A DNA stretch of 64,000 nt from the NCBI RefSeq assembly GCF_001885905.1, contig NZ_JXKM01000001.1, positions 299,118 through 363,117 on the forward strand. The letters run 5' to 3'. The notes beneath the pieces were generated by a model. It searched no databases. It was not told the origin of the DNA and saw only the letters and a list, made by a program, of their open reading frames with translations. Both the position numbers and the translations under genes were made by a program. Origin of the DNA: Enterococcus devriesei (lineage in GTDB: Bacteria > Bacillota > Bacilli > Lactobacillales > Enterococcaceae). Positions 8,353 to 20,121 of this stretch are shown here, piece after piece (within the stretch, counting starts at the first letter, position 1; each line of letters begins with the position of its first letter).

Positions 8353-9212
8353 TGTTGTATACAATGAAAGACTTATTGAAAATTGCGAAGGAAAATAAAT
8401 TTGCAGTACCTGCATTTAACATTTGTAGCTATGATATGATGAAAGCTATTATGGAGGAAGTAGAATCACAAAATGCTCCGGTTATTCTGGAGATACATCC
8501 AGATGAAATTGCTTATCTAAATGATGAATTTGTAGCGGCAGCGAAAGAATACGCACACAATAGTAAAGTCCCGGTGGTAATTCACATGGATCATGGGGGA
8601 TCAGTTAAAGATGTGATGCGAGCTATTCGTAATGGATATACTTCTGTAATGATTGATGCATCTACTAAACCTTATGAGGAAAATATGAGCCTTACTAAAC
8701 AAGTTGTTGAACTGGCACACAATATAAATGTTTCAGTTGAAGCAGAATTAGGTACAATCGGAAATAATGGATCAGCAGAAGGTGGATCGGCAAATATTAT
8801 TTATACTGACCCTGATCAAGCAGAGGAATTTGTTAAGGAAACTGGAATTGATACTCTTGCCGTAGCAATTGGAACTGCTCACGGACTTTATCCTAAAGAT
8901 ATGACGCCAAAATTAAATATTGATTTGCTAAAAGAATTGAATGAACGGATTGATATTCCTTTTGTATTACATGGTGGGTCAGGGAATCCTGATTCTGAGG
9001 TTAGTGAGGCTGTTAAGTATGGCGTAGCAAAAGTTAATTTAAGTTCTGATCTAAAGAGCGTTTTCTTTGATGCTCTACGTGATGTATTGAGTCAAAATCC
9101 AGAAATGTATGAGCCAGGAGATGTTTTTCCAGAAGCCAATGACAAAGTGAGAGAAGTTGTAAAACACAAATTAGGCGTACTAAACACAATCGGAAAAGCT
9201 GAATTATATTAA
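8352..9212 (+). CDS. Class II ketose-bisphosphate aldolase
   Basis: A 286-residue zinc-dependent aldolase of the Fba/GatY/KbaY family. Visible motifs are HMDHGGS with D80/H81 (catalytic Asp and zinc His), EAELGTIG, AIGTAHGLYP and LHGGSGNPD (further zinc ligand and phosphate loop). It cleaves a ketose bisphosphate to triose phosphates, probably the product of the PTS encoded just upstream. Its ATG overlaps the EIIBC stop by one base. Specificity for fructose versus tagatose bisphosphate cannot be read from the motifs I can see. Confidence 0.9.
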   Translation: MLYTMKDLLKIAKENKFAVPAFNICSYDMMKAIMEEVESQNAPVILEIHPDEIAYLNDEFVAAAKEYAHNSKVPVVIHMDHGGSVKDVMRAIRNGYTSVMIDASTKPYEENMSLTKQVVELAHNINVSVEAELGTIGNNGSAEGGSANIIYTDPDQAEEFVKETGIDTLAVAIGTAHGLYPKDMTPKLNIDLLKELNERIDIPFVLHGGSGNPDSEVSEAVKYGVAKVNLSSDLKSVFFDALRDVLSQNPEMYEPGDVFPEANDKVREVVKHKLGVLNTIGKAELY

Positions 9213-9215
9213 TAA

Positions 9216-9256
9216 AAAAGACAGGGCTTTCAATTTTTTGAAAGAGCTGTCTTCTT
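9216..9256 (+). terminator. Terminator of the PTS-aldolase operon
   Basis: AAGACAGGGCTTTCAA pairs with TTGAAAGAGCTGTCTT with one mismatch, followed by CTTTTCC. Confidence 0.8.
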
Positions 9257-9316
9257 TTCCATTAATAATGTTAATGTATAAGTGAGAATATTTTATAGGA
9301 ATGGAGCTAAATAAAA

Positions 9317-10087
9317 ATGCTAACTACAGTTGAAGATCGGCAACAGCAGATTGTTAATTACTTGAAAATTAACCAATTTGCAACAGTTACAGACTTAATT
9401 GAATTAGTTAACTATAGTGAAGCTACAATAAAAAGAGATTTGGTTTTACTTGAAGGTAGTGGATTGATTAGGCGAACCCGTGGTGGGGCCATGATTGTAG
9501 ATAATAAAAAAATTGATGTGCCTTATCTAATGAAAGTTACACATTTAAATGAAGAAGATAATAAACAATATATCGCAGATGTGGCGTGTACTCTAATCAA
9601 AGATGATATGGTTATTTTTTTGGACTCAAGTACCACAAGCTTACATTTAATAAAAAATCTAAGTAAGTTTGATGGACTTCAAATAATTACGAATGGTGTG
9701 TTGACTGCAGCTATGCTAAGCGAATTTACTAGTGCTCATGTATCTATATTAGGTGGATCTATTGTACCCAAACGAGCGACAATTAATGGCTCGAAAGCCT
9801 ACAATGATATACTCACTTATAATGCTGACATAGCTTTTATAGGTTGTCGGGGATTGGATTTTGATCATGGAATCACAGAAACTCACGAAGGAGAAGCGTT
9901 AATTAAGAAAGCTTTTCGAAGACAGGCAAATCATGTAGCGGTACTGGCTACAATAGATAAATTAGATCATAAGTATATGTATCAATCACTTGCCTGTCAT
10001 GAAATTGATTATTTAATTACGGAAATACCACTTTCTATTGAGAAAATAGATAAATTAAAACAACATCATATTACTTGTTTATACTAA
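9317..10087 (+). CDS. DeoR-family transcriptional regulator
   Basis: A 256-residue DeoR-type repressor. The N-terminal winged helix spans about residues 5-58 (TVTDLIELVNYSEATIKRDL, ending RRTRGGAMI). The C-terminal DeoRC sugar-phosphate sensor carries DSSTTSLHL and the ITNGV motif near residues 95-120. It probably senses a phosphorylated sugar and represses the upstream operon at the inverted repeat 6392-6413. The start has ATGGAG about 11 bases upstream. It is separated from the aldolase by a terminator, so it may have its own promoter. Confidence 0.88.
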   Translation: MLTTVEDRQQQIVNYLKINQFATVTDLIELVNYSEATIKRDLVLLEGSGLIRRTRGGAMIVDNKKIDVPYLMKVTHLNEEDNKQYIADVACTLIKDDMVIFLDSSTTSLHLIKNLSKFDGLQIITNGVLTAAMLSEFTSAHVSILGGSIVPKRATINGSKAYNDILTYNADIAFIGCRGLDFDHGITETHEGEALIKKAFRRQANHVAVLATIDKLDHKYMYQSLACHEIDYLITEIPLSIEKIDKLKQHHITCLY

Positions 10088-10093
10088 TACGAT

Positions 10094-10133
10094 TAAGAGC
10101 TTTGAAAGGAAAATCTTTTCAGGTTCTTTTTTA
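10094..10133 (+). terminator. Terminator after the DeoR regulator
   Basis: AAGAGCTTTGAAAG pairs imperfectly with CTTTTCAGGTTCTT and is followed by six Ts. Confidence 0.75.
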
Positions 10134-10227
10134 TATATAAATAAAACTTAAATTGTCGTATCTAAAAACGAAATTATAATAATTCTAAATAAACCTCAGT
10201 TTTCCGTAAGAAAATCGGTGAATCAAT

Positions 10228-10256
10228 TTGTATTCCATTCTCATTTAGATTAAAAT
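10228..10256 (+). promoter_or_regulatory. Promoter of the suf operon
   Basis: TTGTAT (10228-10233) and TAAAAT (10251-10256) with a 17-base spacer, about 37 bases before the sufC ATG. No regulator site is evident. Confidence 0.6.
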
Positions 10257-10292
10257 GTGTGAGAACGAGAAAAAATATTTGGAGGTACTTTC

Positions 10293-11063
10293 ATGTCAGT
10301 TTTAGAAATCAAAGACTTACACGTAGCCATTGAAGATAAAGAAATTTTAAAAGGCGTTAACCTGGAAATGAAGACTGGGGAAATCCACGCTATTATGGGA
10401 CCAAATGGGACAGGTAAATCAACGTTATCTGCCGCAATCATGGGAAATCCAAACTATAAAGTGACTAAAGGCGAAATCCTTTTTGATGGCAAAAATATTT
10501 TAGACTTGGAAGTTGACGAACGCGCGCGCTTAGGCTTGTTTTTAGCAATGCAATATCCAAGCGAAATTCCTGGGATCAGTAACGCCGAATTCATGCGGGC
10601 AGCAATCAATGCCCGTCGTGAAGAAGATGAAAAAATCTCTGTGATGCAATTCTTGAAAAAGCTAGATAAAAAAATGGAATTATTGAATATGCCAGAAGAA
10701 ATGGCTGAACGCTATTTAAATGAAGGCTTCTCAGGTGGAGAAAAGAAACGCAATGAAATTTTACAATTATTAATGATCGAACCGACCTTTGCGATTCTAG
10801 ATGAAATCGACTCAGGTTTAGATATTGATGCCTTGAAAGTCGTTGCAAAAGGAATCAATGAAATGCGGGGCGATGATTTTGGTGCCTTGATCATTACTCA
10901 CTACCAACGTCTATTGAATTATATCGTACCTGATGTTGTGCACATTATGATGGATGGACGAGTAGTCTTGACTGGTGATGCAGATCTTGCGAAACGTTTA
11001 GAAGCTGAAGGCTACGCAGGGATTTCTGCTGAATTAGGTATCGATTACAAAGAAGAAGTTTAG
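10293..11063 (+). CDS. sufC: Fe-S cluster assembly ATPase SufC
   Basis: A 256-residue cytosolic ABC ATPase of the SUF scaffold complex. Walker A is GPNGTGKS near residue 36, the signature is FSGGEKKRNEI and Walker B is FAILDEIDSGLD. It binds SufB and SufD and drives conformational changes during Fe-S assembly. The start follows TTTGGAGGTACTTTC. It heads the operon C-D-S-U-B, the usual Firmicutes order. Confidence 0.96.
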   Translation: MSVLEIKDLHVAIEDKEILKGVNLEMKTGEIHAIMGPNGTGKSTLSAAIMGNPNYKVTKGEILFDGKNILDLEVDERARLGLFLAMQYPSEIPGISNAEFMRAAINARREEDEKISVMQFLKKLDKKMELLNMPEEMAERYLNEGFSGGEKKRNEILQLLMIEPTFAILDEIDSGLDIDALKVVAKGINEMRGDDFGALIITHYQRLLNYIVPDVVHIMMDGRVVLTGDADLAKRLEAEGYAGISAELGIDYKEEV

Positions 11064-11076
11064 GAGGGCAAGATAG

Positions 11077-14049
<2,973 letters not shown>

Positions 14050-14059
14050 AAGAATACTA

Positions 14060-14115
14060 GACTTATCTTTCTGAAAAGAAAGTAAGTACATATAAAGTAA
14101 GAAGTTAGGAGCGGG
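14060..14115 (+). repeat. Stem-loop element upstream of sufB, related to the repeats near yqhY
   Basis: ACTTATCTTTCT-GAA-AAGAAAGTAAGT forms a stem (14061-14087) followed by ACATATAAAG and the sufB binding site. The same layout, with clear sequence similarity, occurs twice at 58325-58377 and 58479-58531. Confidence 0.55.
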
Positions 14116-14120
14116 ATTAC

Positions 14121-15515
14121 ATGAGTGTACCTGAAATGCAAGAGGAATATCAATTTGGCTTCCACGATGATATCGAACCGGTCTTTACCACCGGCGAAGG
14201 TCTATCTGAAGAAGTTATTCGCGAAATCTCCCGCGCAAAAGGAGAACCAGAATGGATGTTGGATTTTCGTTTGAAGTCCTTAGAAACATTCAGAAAATTA
14301 GAAATGCCCGGTTACGGACCTGATTTGTCCGAACTGGATTACGATAAAATCAATTATTTCATTCGTTCCAGCGACAAACCGGCCCGCGATTGGGACGATG
14401 TACCAGAAGAAATCAAAACAACCTTTGAACGTTTAGGAATACCAGAAGCAGAGCGTGCTTACTTAGCTGGTGCTTCGGCTCAATACGAATCCGAAGTGGT
14501 TTATCACAACATGAAAGACGAGTTCAAAAAATTAGGCATCGTCTTTACTGATACTGATTCAGCTTTGAAAGAATATCCTGAGTTGTTCAAAGAATATTTC
14601 GGAACATTGGTGCCACCCTCAGATAACAAATTGGCTGCGCTAAATTCAGCGGCTTGGTCTGGCGGAACCTTTATCTATGTGCCAAAAGGTGTGAAGACGG
14701 ATATTCCGATCCAGTCTTACTTCCGGATCAACTCAGCCAACACCGGACAATTTGAGCGCACATTGATCATCGTCGACGAAGGCGCCAGCATCAATTATGT
14801 TGAAGGCTGTACCGCACCAACCTATTCTTCAGATAGTTTGCATGCCGCAGTCGTAGAAGTTTTTGTTAAAAAAGATGGCTATTGCCGTTATACGACGATC
14901 CAAAACTGGTCGAACAACGTGTACAGTTTGGAAACCAAACGTGGGCAAGCTCAAGAAAACGCGACAATGGAATGGGTCGATGGTAACTTAGGATCAAAAG
15001 TGACTATGAAATATCCAAGTGTCTACATGGAAGGCAAAGGCGCCCGTGGTACGATGCTATCAATCGCCGTAGCTGGCAAAAACATTGTCTTAGATAACGG
15101 TGCGCGCATGATCCATAATGCACCAAATACTTCCAGCTCAATTGTTTCAAAATCCATCGCCAAAGACGGCGGCGCGGTAGACTATCGAGGAACCGTGCGC
15201 TTTGGTCGTAATAGCGCAGGCTCATTCAGTCACATCGAGTGCGACACGATCATCATGGACGATCAATCAAGTTCTGATACGATCCCGTATAACGAAATCT
15301 TGAATGGGAATGTCTCTTTGGAACACGAAGCCAAAGTTTCAAAAATCTCAGAAGAACAATTATATTACCTAATGAGTCGCGGTATCTCTGAACAAGAAGC
15401 AACAGAGATGATCGTGATGGGATTCGTTGAACCATTTACAAAAGAATTACCAATGGAATATGCCGTGGAATTAAACCGTCTGATTCAGTATGAGATGGAA
15501 GGCAGTGTAGGTTAA
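14121..15515 (+). CDS. sufB: Fe-S cluster scaffold protein SufB
   Basis: A 464-residue scaffold subunit of SufBCD, the usual length. Conserved stretches include [18 protein letters not shown] (~190-207), [20 protein letters not shown] (~228-247) and the C-terminal [19 protein letters not shown]. It assembles the nascent Fe-S cluster from SufU-delivered sulfur. AGGAGCGGG precedes the ATG. The ICE at 15592 lies only 76 bases past the stop but does not interrupt the gene. Confidence 0.96.
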   Translation: MSVPEMQEEYQFGFHDDIEPVFTTGEGLSEEVIREISRAKGEPEWMLDFRLKSLETFRKLEMPGYGPDLSELDYDKINYFIRSSDKPARDWDDVPEEIKTTFERLGIPEAERAYLAGASAQYESEVVYHNMKDEFKKLGIVFTDTDSALKEYPELFKEYFGTLVPPSDNKLAALNSAAWSGGTFIYVPKGVKTDIPIQSYFRINSANTGQFERTLIIVDEGASINYVEGCTAPTYSSDSLHAAVVEVFVKKDGYCRYTTIQNWSNNVYSLETKRGQAQENATMEWVDGNLGSKVTMKYPSVYMEGKGARGTMLSIAVAGKNIVLDNGARMIHNAPNTSSSIVSKSIAKDGGAVDYRGTVRFGRNSAGSFSHIECDTIIMDDQSSSDTIPYNEILNGNVSLEHEAKVSKISEEQLYYLMSRGISEQEATEMIVMGFVEPFTKELPMEYAVELNRLIQYEMEGSVG

Positions 15516-15524
15516 TTTTAATTT

Positions 15525-15572
15525 AAGCGCTAGAAATGTTGATTTATCAATGTTTCTGGTGCTTCTTTTTTT
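15525..15572 (+). terminator. Terminator of the suf operon
   Basis: AAGCGCTAGAAATGTTGA pairs with TCAATGTTTCTGGTGCTT and ends in a T run. It lies outside the ICE. Confidence 0.9.
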
Positions 15573-15591
15573 CGGAAAAGTAAACTAACTA

Positions 15592-15606
15592 CAAAACTAA
15601 CTACAA
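15592..15606. repeat. Left attachment-site repeat (attL core candidate)
   Basis: CAAAACTAACTACAA, identical to 49144-49158. The left end also carries a second near-copy (AAACTAACTAC) directly upstream, which may be an integrase arm site or old duplication. Confidence 0.75.
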
Positions 15607-15612
15607 CGGAGG

Positions 15613-16803
15613 TTAAAAGAGATATTTCTCTTTTTCAATAAATTTAGCAAATTGATCCGCACTGCGTTCCTCGCGTTCAGGATAGAAGTAGTTATAAACC
15701 TGACGAGTCATCTTAGAATCTTTATGTCCAACTCGATACATAATATCCTCTAGATTCATATCTGCCATTGCACAAAGAGAAACGTGCGTCTTCCTGAATT
15801 CATGAAGAGTAATACGTTTTAGGTTGTACTTGGTTGCAATGACATCATACCAATCGTTTGCTTGACCAGGACGACAAAACATATTTTCTCTATTTGGAAA
15901 CACAAGCTGGTGCTTACTTGTAGATTTAAATCCTAAAATAGTTAACTCTAACTGCTGTCTAGTTTTCCATTCCTGTAACATAGTCATAGTTTCTGAATCA
16001 ATTGAAATGGTTCTTTTTCCAGCATTTGTTTTAGCACTTTGGCTAGCTACTTTAGTTATTTTAGTAGTAGGATCACTTTCGACTTCAGCTAGTGTTTTAC
16101 TGATGATTAATTTATTCGTTTCAAAATTAATATCATTCCATTCAAGAGCAAGTATTTCTGATTTTCTAGCGCCTGTATAGGACAGGACACGAAAATAGGT
16201 TTCGATTTTCTTATTTCCATGTTTTTTGCATGAATCTAGAAAAAGCGCTAATTCTTTTGGTGTATAAGCTGTCATTGTTTCAGTAGCGACTAAATGTTCA
16301 TCAATTTCTTGACGTTTAATTGGCTCAGTTTTTCGCATTGGGTTTTCAGTAATGAGTTCTTGTTGGATACCATATTGAAAAATTTGAGCAACCGCTCTCC
16401 GAAAATAGTAAGCCTGTTTATATCCATCTCGTATCCAGCGACGATTAACTTGAGTACAAAATCGAACAGAAATATCATTTATTTTTTTGTCTCCAAAATA
16501 TTCAAGTGCATGATCTTCAATTGCTCTTCTAGTGATCATGATAGTAGACGGCTTTACTTTCAATCGATATTGCTCGATGAATTCTTCATACAACTCTTTA
16601 AAAGTAATATTGCCATTCATTTTAATTAGATTTCTGTCAAAATCTAATTGTAGTTGTCTGTAGACTTGTTGGGCATCTTTTTTTGTTTGAAAGCCACTTC
16701 TTGTGGTGCGGACTTCTTCACCAAACTCAGTCTTTCCAAGATAGCATTGGAATTTCCAGAGTTTTTTATTGTATTTTGTGTATTGCTTAAAAGAAACAGA
16801 CAT
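15613..16803 (-). CDS. int: Tyrosine-family site-specific integrase
   Basis: A 396-residue phage/ICE integrase with an N-terminal arm-binding domain (~1-60), a SAM-like core-binding domain (~65-170) and a C-terminal catalytic domain. Catalytic residues visible are the Arg in TGARKSEIL, HxxR in LHEFRKTH, the second His in VGHKD and the Tyr nucleophile in RQVYNYFYPE. The start at 16803 follows GGAAGGAAG; an in-frame extension to 16893 lacks a site. It ends seven bases from the attL repeat, where an ICE integrase is expected. It is not the Tn916 Int itself; its N-terminus differs. Confidence 0.93.
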   Translation of the reverse strand: MSVSFKQYTKYNKKLWKFQCYLGKTEFGEEVRTTRSGFQTKKDAQQVYRQLQLDFDRNLIKMNGNITFKELYEEFIEQYRLKVKPSTIMITRRAIEDHALEYFGDKKINDISVRFCTQVNRRWIRDGYKQAYYFRRAVAQIFQYGIQQELITENPMRKTEPIKRQEIDEHLVATETMTAYTPKELALFLDSCKKHGNKKIETYFRVLSYTGARKSEILALEWNDINFETNKLIISKTLAEVESDPTTKITKVASQSAKTNAGKRTISIDSETMTMLQEWKTRQQLELTILGFKSTSKHQLVFPNRENMFCRPGQANDWYDVIATKYNLKRITLHEFRKTHVSLCAMADMNLEDIMYRVGHKDSKMTRQVYNYFYPEREERSADQFAKFIEKEKYLF

Positions 16804-16876
16804 TAAAATCTTCCTTCCTAATTCATTATTTGGATTAGGGTATTTTGTTTTTAGTAAGATTTTAATAATTGAGGCT

Positions 16877-17083
16877 TTAATCAGATGAATCATTTTTTAA
16901 TTGATTGAAAATATTTTTAACATCTTCAAGATCATACAAATGTTGCCGACCAATCATAATTACTTCTAATCCATTTAGATGAAGTGTTTTTAAGGTGTCA
17001 TAACCAATGTGCAATTCCGTCATCAAAGTTTGTTGATTAATATATCTTCCGAGAATTAGTGATGTTTTATCAGGCATATTCAT
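16877..17083 (-). CDS. Excisionase-like small DNA-binding protein
   Basis: A 68-residue protein with a predicted winged-helix/MerR-like fold (LMTELHIGYDTLKTLHLNGLEVIMIGRQHLYDLEDVKNIF). It lies just upstream of the integrase on the same strand, where ICE and phage excisionases sit. GGTAAGATCC precedes the ATG. Size and position support an excision directionality factor, but the identity is inferred. Confidence 0.7.
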   Translation of the reverse strand: MNMPDKTSLILGRYINQQTLMTELHIGYDTLKTLHLNGLEVIMIGRQHLYDLEDVKNIFNQLKNDSSD

Positions 17084-17703
17084 AGGATCTTACCTTTCTT
17101 TACACAATAGATTGGTTTCGATATTTATTTGCGTAATATCGTTGAAAAAAATCAGCAGTCATCCTTTCTTCTATGAAGAGTGTATTTGCCTCAAAATGCT
17201 GCGAGCTAGAATTAAATACTGTACTTTAATTATAATACGCTCAGCATCTTTTTCCTATACTAAGTAGAAAAAGGATAATTGTTTTAAGGAATGTTATCAC
17301 TTATTCAAACGACTTAGGAAAGTCCACAGGAATTTCACCTCAACTCAAACTTGGAGAAGCTACCCAATGCCGTGAAGCGTTCAAGGTAGGAGTATCATTA
17401 TAGTGAATACAAATCATGGCTTCTTCAAATTCCTAAATGAAGAGTGTAAATCAAATAATAATCGCTCGTTTTTTTCAAAGTCATTGCGGATTTGTTTACC
17501 TAGCTTATTGTAATCAAAATGTATTTGAATAAGTTATTCAATTTTCAAAGAGCAGTTTTGGTTATATACTAATAAGAGGTTTATTGGATAAGAAAATACA
17601 ACATTTAATTTGTTAAATATGGAAAAATGGCCGAGTTTGTACTCTCAGCCATTTTTTTGGTTTAATTCAAATTTGGGTTGTAAATAAATACTTGATATTC
17701 TTA
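17084..17703. other. Non-coding region between excisionase and Orf8-like gene
   Basis: About 620 bases. The rightmost part (17623-17658) is a terminator. In plus frame 17293-17403 there are 37 open codons ending TAG with a protein-like composition (GKSTGISPQLKLGEATQC) but no start codon, so this may be a remnant or a structured RNA. The minus-strand promoter of xis-int should also lie here. Confidence 0.5.
17623..17658 (-). terminator. Terminator after the Orf8-like gene
   Basis: AAAAATGGC...GCCATTTTTTT hairpin with T runs on both strands. On the minus strand it lies just beyond the gene ending at 17704. Confidence 0.75.
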
Positions 17704-17892
17704 TTATTGAACTTCAAAATCCATTATCAACCTGATAAAGCGCTCTGATAACTCTTGATAGCAGTCTAAATCAATCCTGCCATCACGTGTAGACTCTTTT
17801 AGTAATAAAGGTTGAAACTGTTGGTACAAATGTACCATTGATTCATGATCGCCTTTCTGAGCTTTAATAGCTAAAGAAGTAAGAGTTTCCAT
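17704..17892 (-). CDS. Small Tn916 Orf8-like helix-turn-helix protein
   Basis: A 62-residue protein (AIKAQKGDHESMVHLYQQF, LDCYQELSERFIRLIMDFEV) resembling the sigma-70 region-2-like, HTH_16-type small proteins encoded next to the sigma-like Orf7 in Tn916-family elements. GGGAGGAATAG precedes the ATG. It lies 70 bases after the sigma-like gene and is probably co-transcribed. In Tn916 this pair activates element genes; that role is transferred by analogy. Confidence 0.65.
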   Translation of the reverse strand: METLTSLAIKAQKGDHESMVHLYQQFQPLLLKESTRDGRIDLDCYQELSERFIRLIMDFEVQ

Positions 17893-17962
17893 ATTCTATT
17901 CCTCCCTTAAAAAGTTTTATAAATTTTTTAAAGGAGGAGCTCGTATATAAATAAATCTGAGA

Positions 17963-18364
17963 TTATCTTTTCATTAACTTCTTTAACTTTTCTAGCAACC
18001 TTTTCTTGTAAATAGAAATTGCCTGCTGTGATATTTCCTTTTCTTGTGCAAGTTCAGTATCACTTTTTTTTACAACATATTTTTCTAAGAGAAATCTCTT
18101 TTCTTTAGTATTAAGCTGTTTGATTGCTTTTATAAGCATTTCATCTTCAAAATACGTTTCAAGGTTTATCAAGTCAAGTAATGTCATATTGATAATATTA
18201 AAATAATTATCTGTGTAAGAAGAATCGAGTGTGATATCTTGAAAATCGGTAAGGAGTAATTTAGCAGAGTAGTTTCTCTTTTTTCTATAATAGTTGTTTG
18301 CTTGATAGTGTATTCCTATATGAATGTATTTTTTTAGTTTGTTATCACTTGGAGTATTTGCCAT
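17963..18364 (-). CDS. Sigma-70 region-4-like regulator (Tn916 Orf7-like)
   Basis: A 133-residue protein with a C-terminal sigma region 4 helix-turn-helix (LNTKEKRFLLEKYVVKKSDTELAQ, then EISQQAISIYKKRLLEKLKK). The N-terminal part is Lys/Tyr-rich and unlike region 2, so with the 62-residue partner it may make a split sigma factor. ATAGGAGGTAG precedes the start. It likely controls transcription of element genes. Confidence 0.75.
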   Translation of the reverse strand: MANTPSDNKLKKYIHIGIHYQANNYYRKKRNYSAKLLLTDFQDITLDSSYTDNYFNIINMTLLDLINLETYFEDEMLIKAIKQLNTKEKRFLLEKYVVKKSDTELAQEKEISQQAISIYKKRLLEKLKKLMKR

Positions 18365-18382
18365 GTGAACTACCTCCTATAT

Positions 18383-18840
18383 CTATGTGACTTTTTCCGT
18401 ATGTCGATACTGCCAAAAATCTCTATAAACTTTTTCAACAGGCAAGTTATTATCGTCTACCATTTTTGGTAAAATATTACTTACTAGATTTTTATAACCT
18501 AAATTGAAATGTAGATTTTTTGTGACTACAGAATAAATTTGTGAAGCATTCATTGGTATGCCAGAAGATTTCAAAATGTAGCAGATATCTTTAGAAATAA
18601 TGTCATAGGGAATAGAAGAAAGCTTTATTTTTTGATCCTTAAATTTTGTGTAATCAATTTCTTTCTTTGGATAATAGTAGTTTGAGAAAGTGCATGTCCT
18701 TCAGAAATAGTATTTTCTATTTCTTCTATTCGATTTAATCGTTTTTCAACGGCTTCATATAGACTGGCTACGGCTTTTCTTTCATGCATTAATTCAACCA
18801 GCAGCTTCATCAGGGTTCTTTTTTCTTCTAACAGATTCAA
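18383..18840 (-). pseudogene. Frameshifted hypothetical gene of the ICE regulatory region
   Basis: Two reading frames appear to be one gene. The first starts at TTG 18840 after AGAGGTG (MNLLEEKRTLMKLLVELMHE, coiled-coil-like) and ends prematurely at 18625. The second frame is open from about 18700 to the stop at 18383 with no start codon until 18574, and continues sensibly (NYYYPKKEIDYTKF ... SIPYDIISKDICYILKSSG). A single-base deletion or two-base insertion near 18685-18690 would join them. The full product would be about 150 residues. I do not recognise its function. No canonical slippery heptamer is visible, so mutation or sequencing error is likelier than programmed shifting. Confidence 0.65.
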
Positions 18841-18888
18841 AATAATCACCTCTTTATTAATAAGAGGTTTTAAAGTTACCAAATTACA

Positions 18889-18936
18889 ACAAAAACCGAC
18901 CATCAATCTAATAAATTGATAGTCGGTTTTTGTTGC
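18889..18936. terminator. Long perfect-like hairpin upstream of the frameshifted gene
   Basis: AACAAAAACCGACCATCAAT pairs with ATTGATAGTCGGTTTTTGTT with one mismatch. It sits on the minus strand before 18840 and may be a leader terminator or attenuator. Confidence 0.55.
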
Positions 18937-19110
18937 TTTATTAAATTAAAAGTGGGTAATAAAGATTATTTATGTCAACAGACTGTTTTCTGAATACAAA
19001 AAAGTAATTTATGAGGGAAAATAGAAAAAATTAGCCCAAATTGGTGAATCTACAAAATTTTTATTCGAAATTATTTCTCTATTGATAGATATTTTTGTGC
19101 AGGTAAAAGT

Positions 19111-19139
19111 GGCAGTTATTATGATAATAACTGCCGTTT
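19111..19139. terminator. Terminator between agrB and the ICE regulatory genes
   Basis: GGCAGTTATTA-TGA-TAATAACTGCC is an 11-base-pair perfect stem with T-rich flanks on both strands, about 160 bases past the agrB stop. The rest of 18937-19297 holds no gene that I can support. Confidence 0.75.
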
Positions 19140-19297
19140 TAGCAATTACTATCATTGGCTTATCAATTTTTATTTAATAAGGGTAAGGAATGTAAATTTA
19201 CTAATTGAATAACAATTTAAAAGGAGAGAAGAGACGCCATTTCGAAAATACTTATTAGCAGCATGGCCCACTATGATCTCTATCTCATATTTTTAGT

Positions 19298-19882
19298 TCA
19301 CAAAAATAGTTTAGATTTTCTATTTCGAAAAAATTTGCCAAGAGAAAGTGAGAGTGCATTAATAACAATGCTCCAGCTTAACATAATAATTAACAATTTG
19401 AATTGAAAAATCACACAAAAAAGAAAAACAAATAAGTATTTGTAAAGTGATAATTTCAGTTTGTTTTTAAAGTAAACTAACTCTTCATTATCAAATGGTT
19501 TATTTTTATTATCAACAGGATTGGATAAATAAATATAGATGTAAGATACACAAGCTAAAAATTCTAAAATATTAATTGATACAGCATCTGATTTGACTAA
19601 TATTATCATCAATTGAATTAGCAATAGAGAGAAGAGAATACAAAAGTGATCATTTTTTAAATGTAGTCCTCCAGCATATCGTCTCAGGGTAAGGAAACAG
19701 ATAGTAAAAAGTATTGTTTCTAAAAGGAAATGATTAATTGTACCTAAAGTTAAAATAAGAAATGCGATAAAGAGATATTGAAAAAGCGTTTCTAATCCAT
19801 AAATGTATATATCTACTTCATCCAAGTCTATAATTTTTTCTTTGACTAAAGTGTTCGCTATGATTCTAGTAAATTTTTGCAT
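19298..19882 (-). CDS. agrB: AgrB-like peptide-processing membrane protease
   Basis: A 194-residue membrane protein of the AgrB/FsrB family with about five hydrophobic segments. Catalytic residues are H74 and C81 in RRYAGGLHLKNDHFC, the family signature (S. aureus AgrB uses His77 and Cys84). It should cleave the AgrD C-terminus and form the thiolactone. It starts three bases after the agrD stop. The gene is very AT-rich compared with chromosomal neighbours. Confidence 0.92.
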   Translation of the reverse strand: MQKFTRIIANTLVKEKIIDLDEVDIYIYGLETLFQYLFIAFLILTLGTINHFLLETILFTICFLTLRRYAGGLHLKNDHFCILFSLLLIQLMIILVKSDAVSINILEFLACVSYIYIYLSNPVDNKNKPFDNEELVYFKNKLKLSLYKYLFVFLFCVIFQFKLLIIMLSWSIVINALSLSLGKFFRNRKSKLFL

Positions 19883-19885
19883 ATT

Positions 19886-20020
19886 CTAAAATTTTCTTAA
19901 TTTTTTTACATTTTTAGGAATTTTTTTTTGCCCAAAGATAAATGCACAAGTAAAGTTTACAGACAGTCCTGCACTAGCAAAACTTATTTTTTTTGTTAAA
20001 TTGAGAATTTGTTTCTTCAT
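19886..20020 (-). CDS. agrD: AgrD-like autoinducing peptide precursor (44 aa)
   Basis: Read directly from the minus strand: ATG at 20020, TAG ending at 19886, 44 residues. It has the three AgrD parts. An amphipathic leader, MKKQILNLTKKISFASAGLS, comes first. A core around C25 (NFTCAFIF) resembles staphylococcal YSTCDFIM, followed by a basic tail GQKKIPKNVKKL equivalent to the conserved staphylococcal VPKELTQL. The predicted thiolactone ring is Cys25-Ala-Phe-Ile-Phe29, with a short N-terminal exocyclic tail of unknown length. AAAGGAGATATGG precedes the ATG. The gene sits directly between agrC and agrB. Confidence 0.88.
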   Translation of the reverse strand: MKKQILNLTKKISFASAGLSVNFTCAFIFGQKKIPKNVKKLRKF

Positions 20021-20121
20021 AATTCCATATCTCCTTTATTTTTATTTTATTTATAAGTAGTTAGAAATATAGAGTTACTTTCTTACTACTGTATAATTTG
20101 TTTGAAAAAAGTTAAGAAATT

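Noticed and set aside
17290-17420. RNase P-like or other known non-coding RNA (AGGAAAGTCCACAGG)
   Set aside because: Only one short similarity to the RNase P core; the remaining conserved helices are missing.
19030-19177. Hydrophobic open frame (FVQVKVAVIMIITAVLAITI) as a small membrane peptide or bacteriocin
   Set aside because: No start codon with a binding site, and the DNA is explained by a perfect terminator-like hairpin at 19111-19135.
19886-20020. Assignment of the autoinducer as an FsrD/GBAP lactone
   Set aside because: The precursor has Cys, not Ser, at the ring position, and its tail resembles staphylococcal AgrD.
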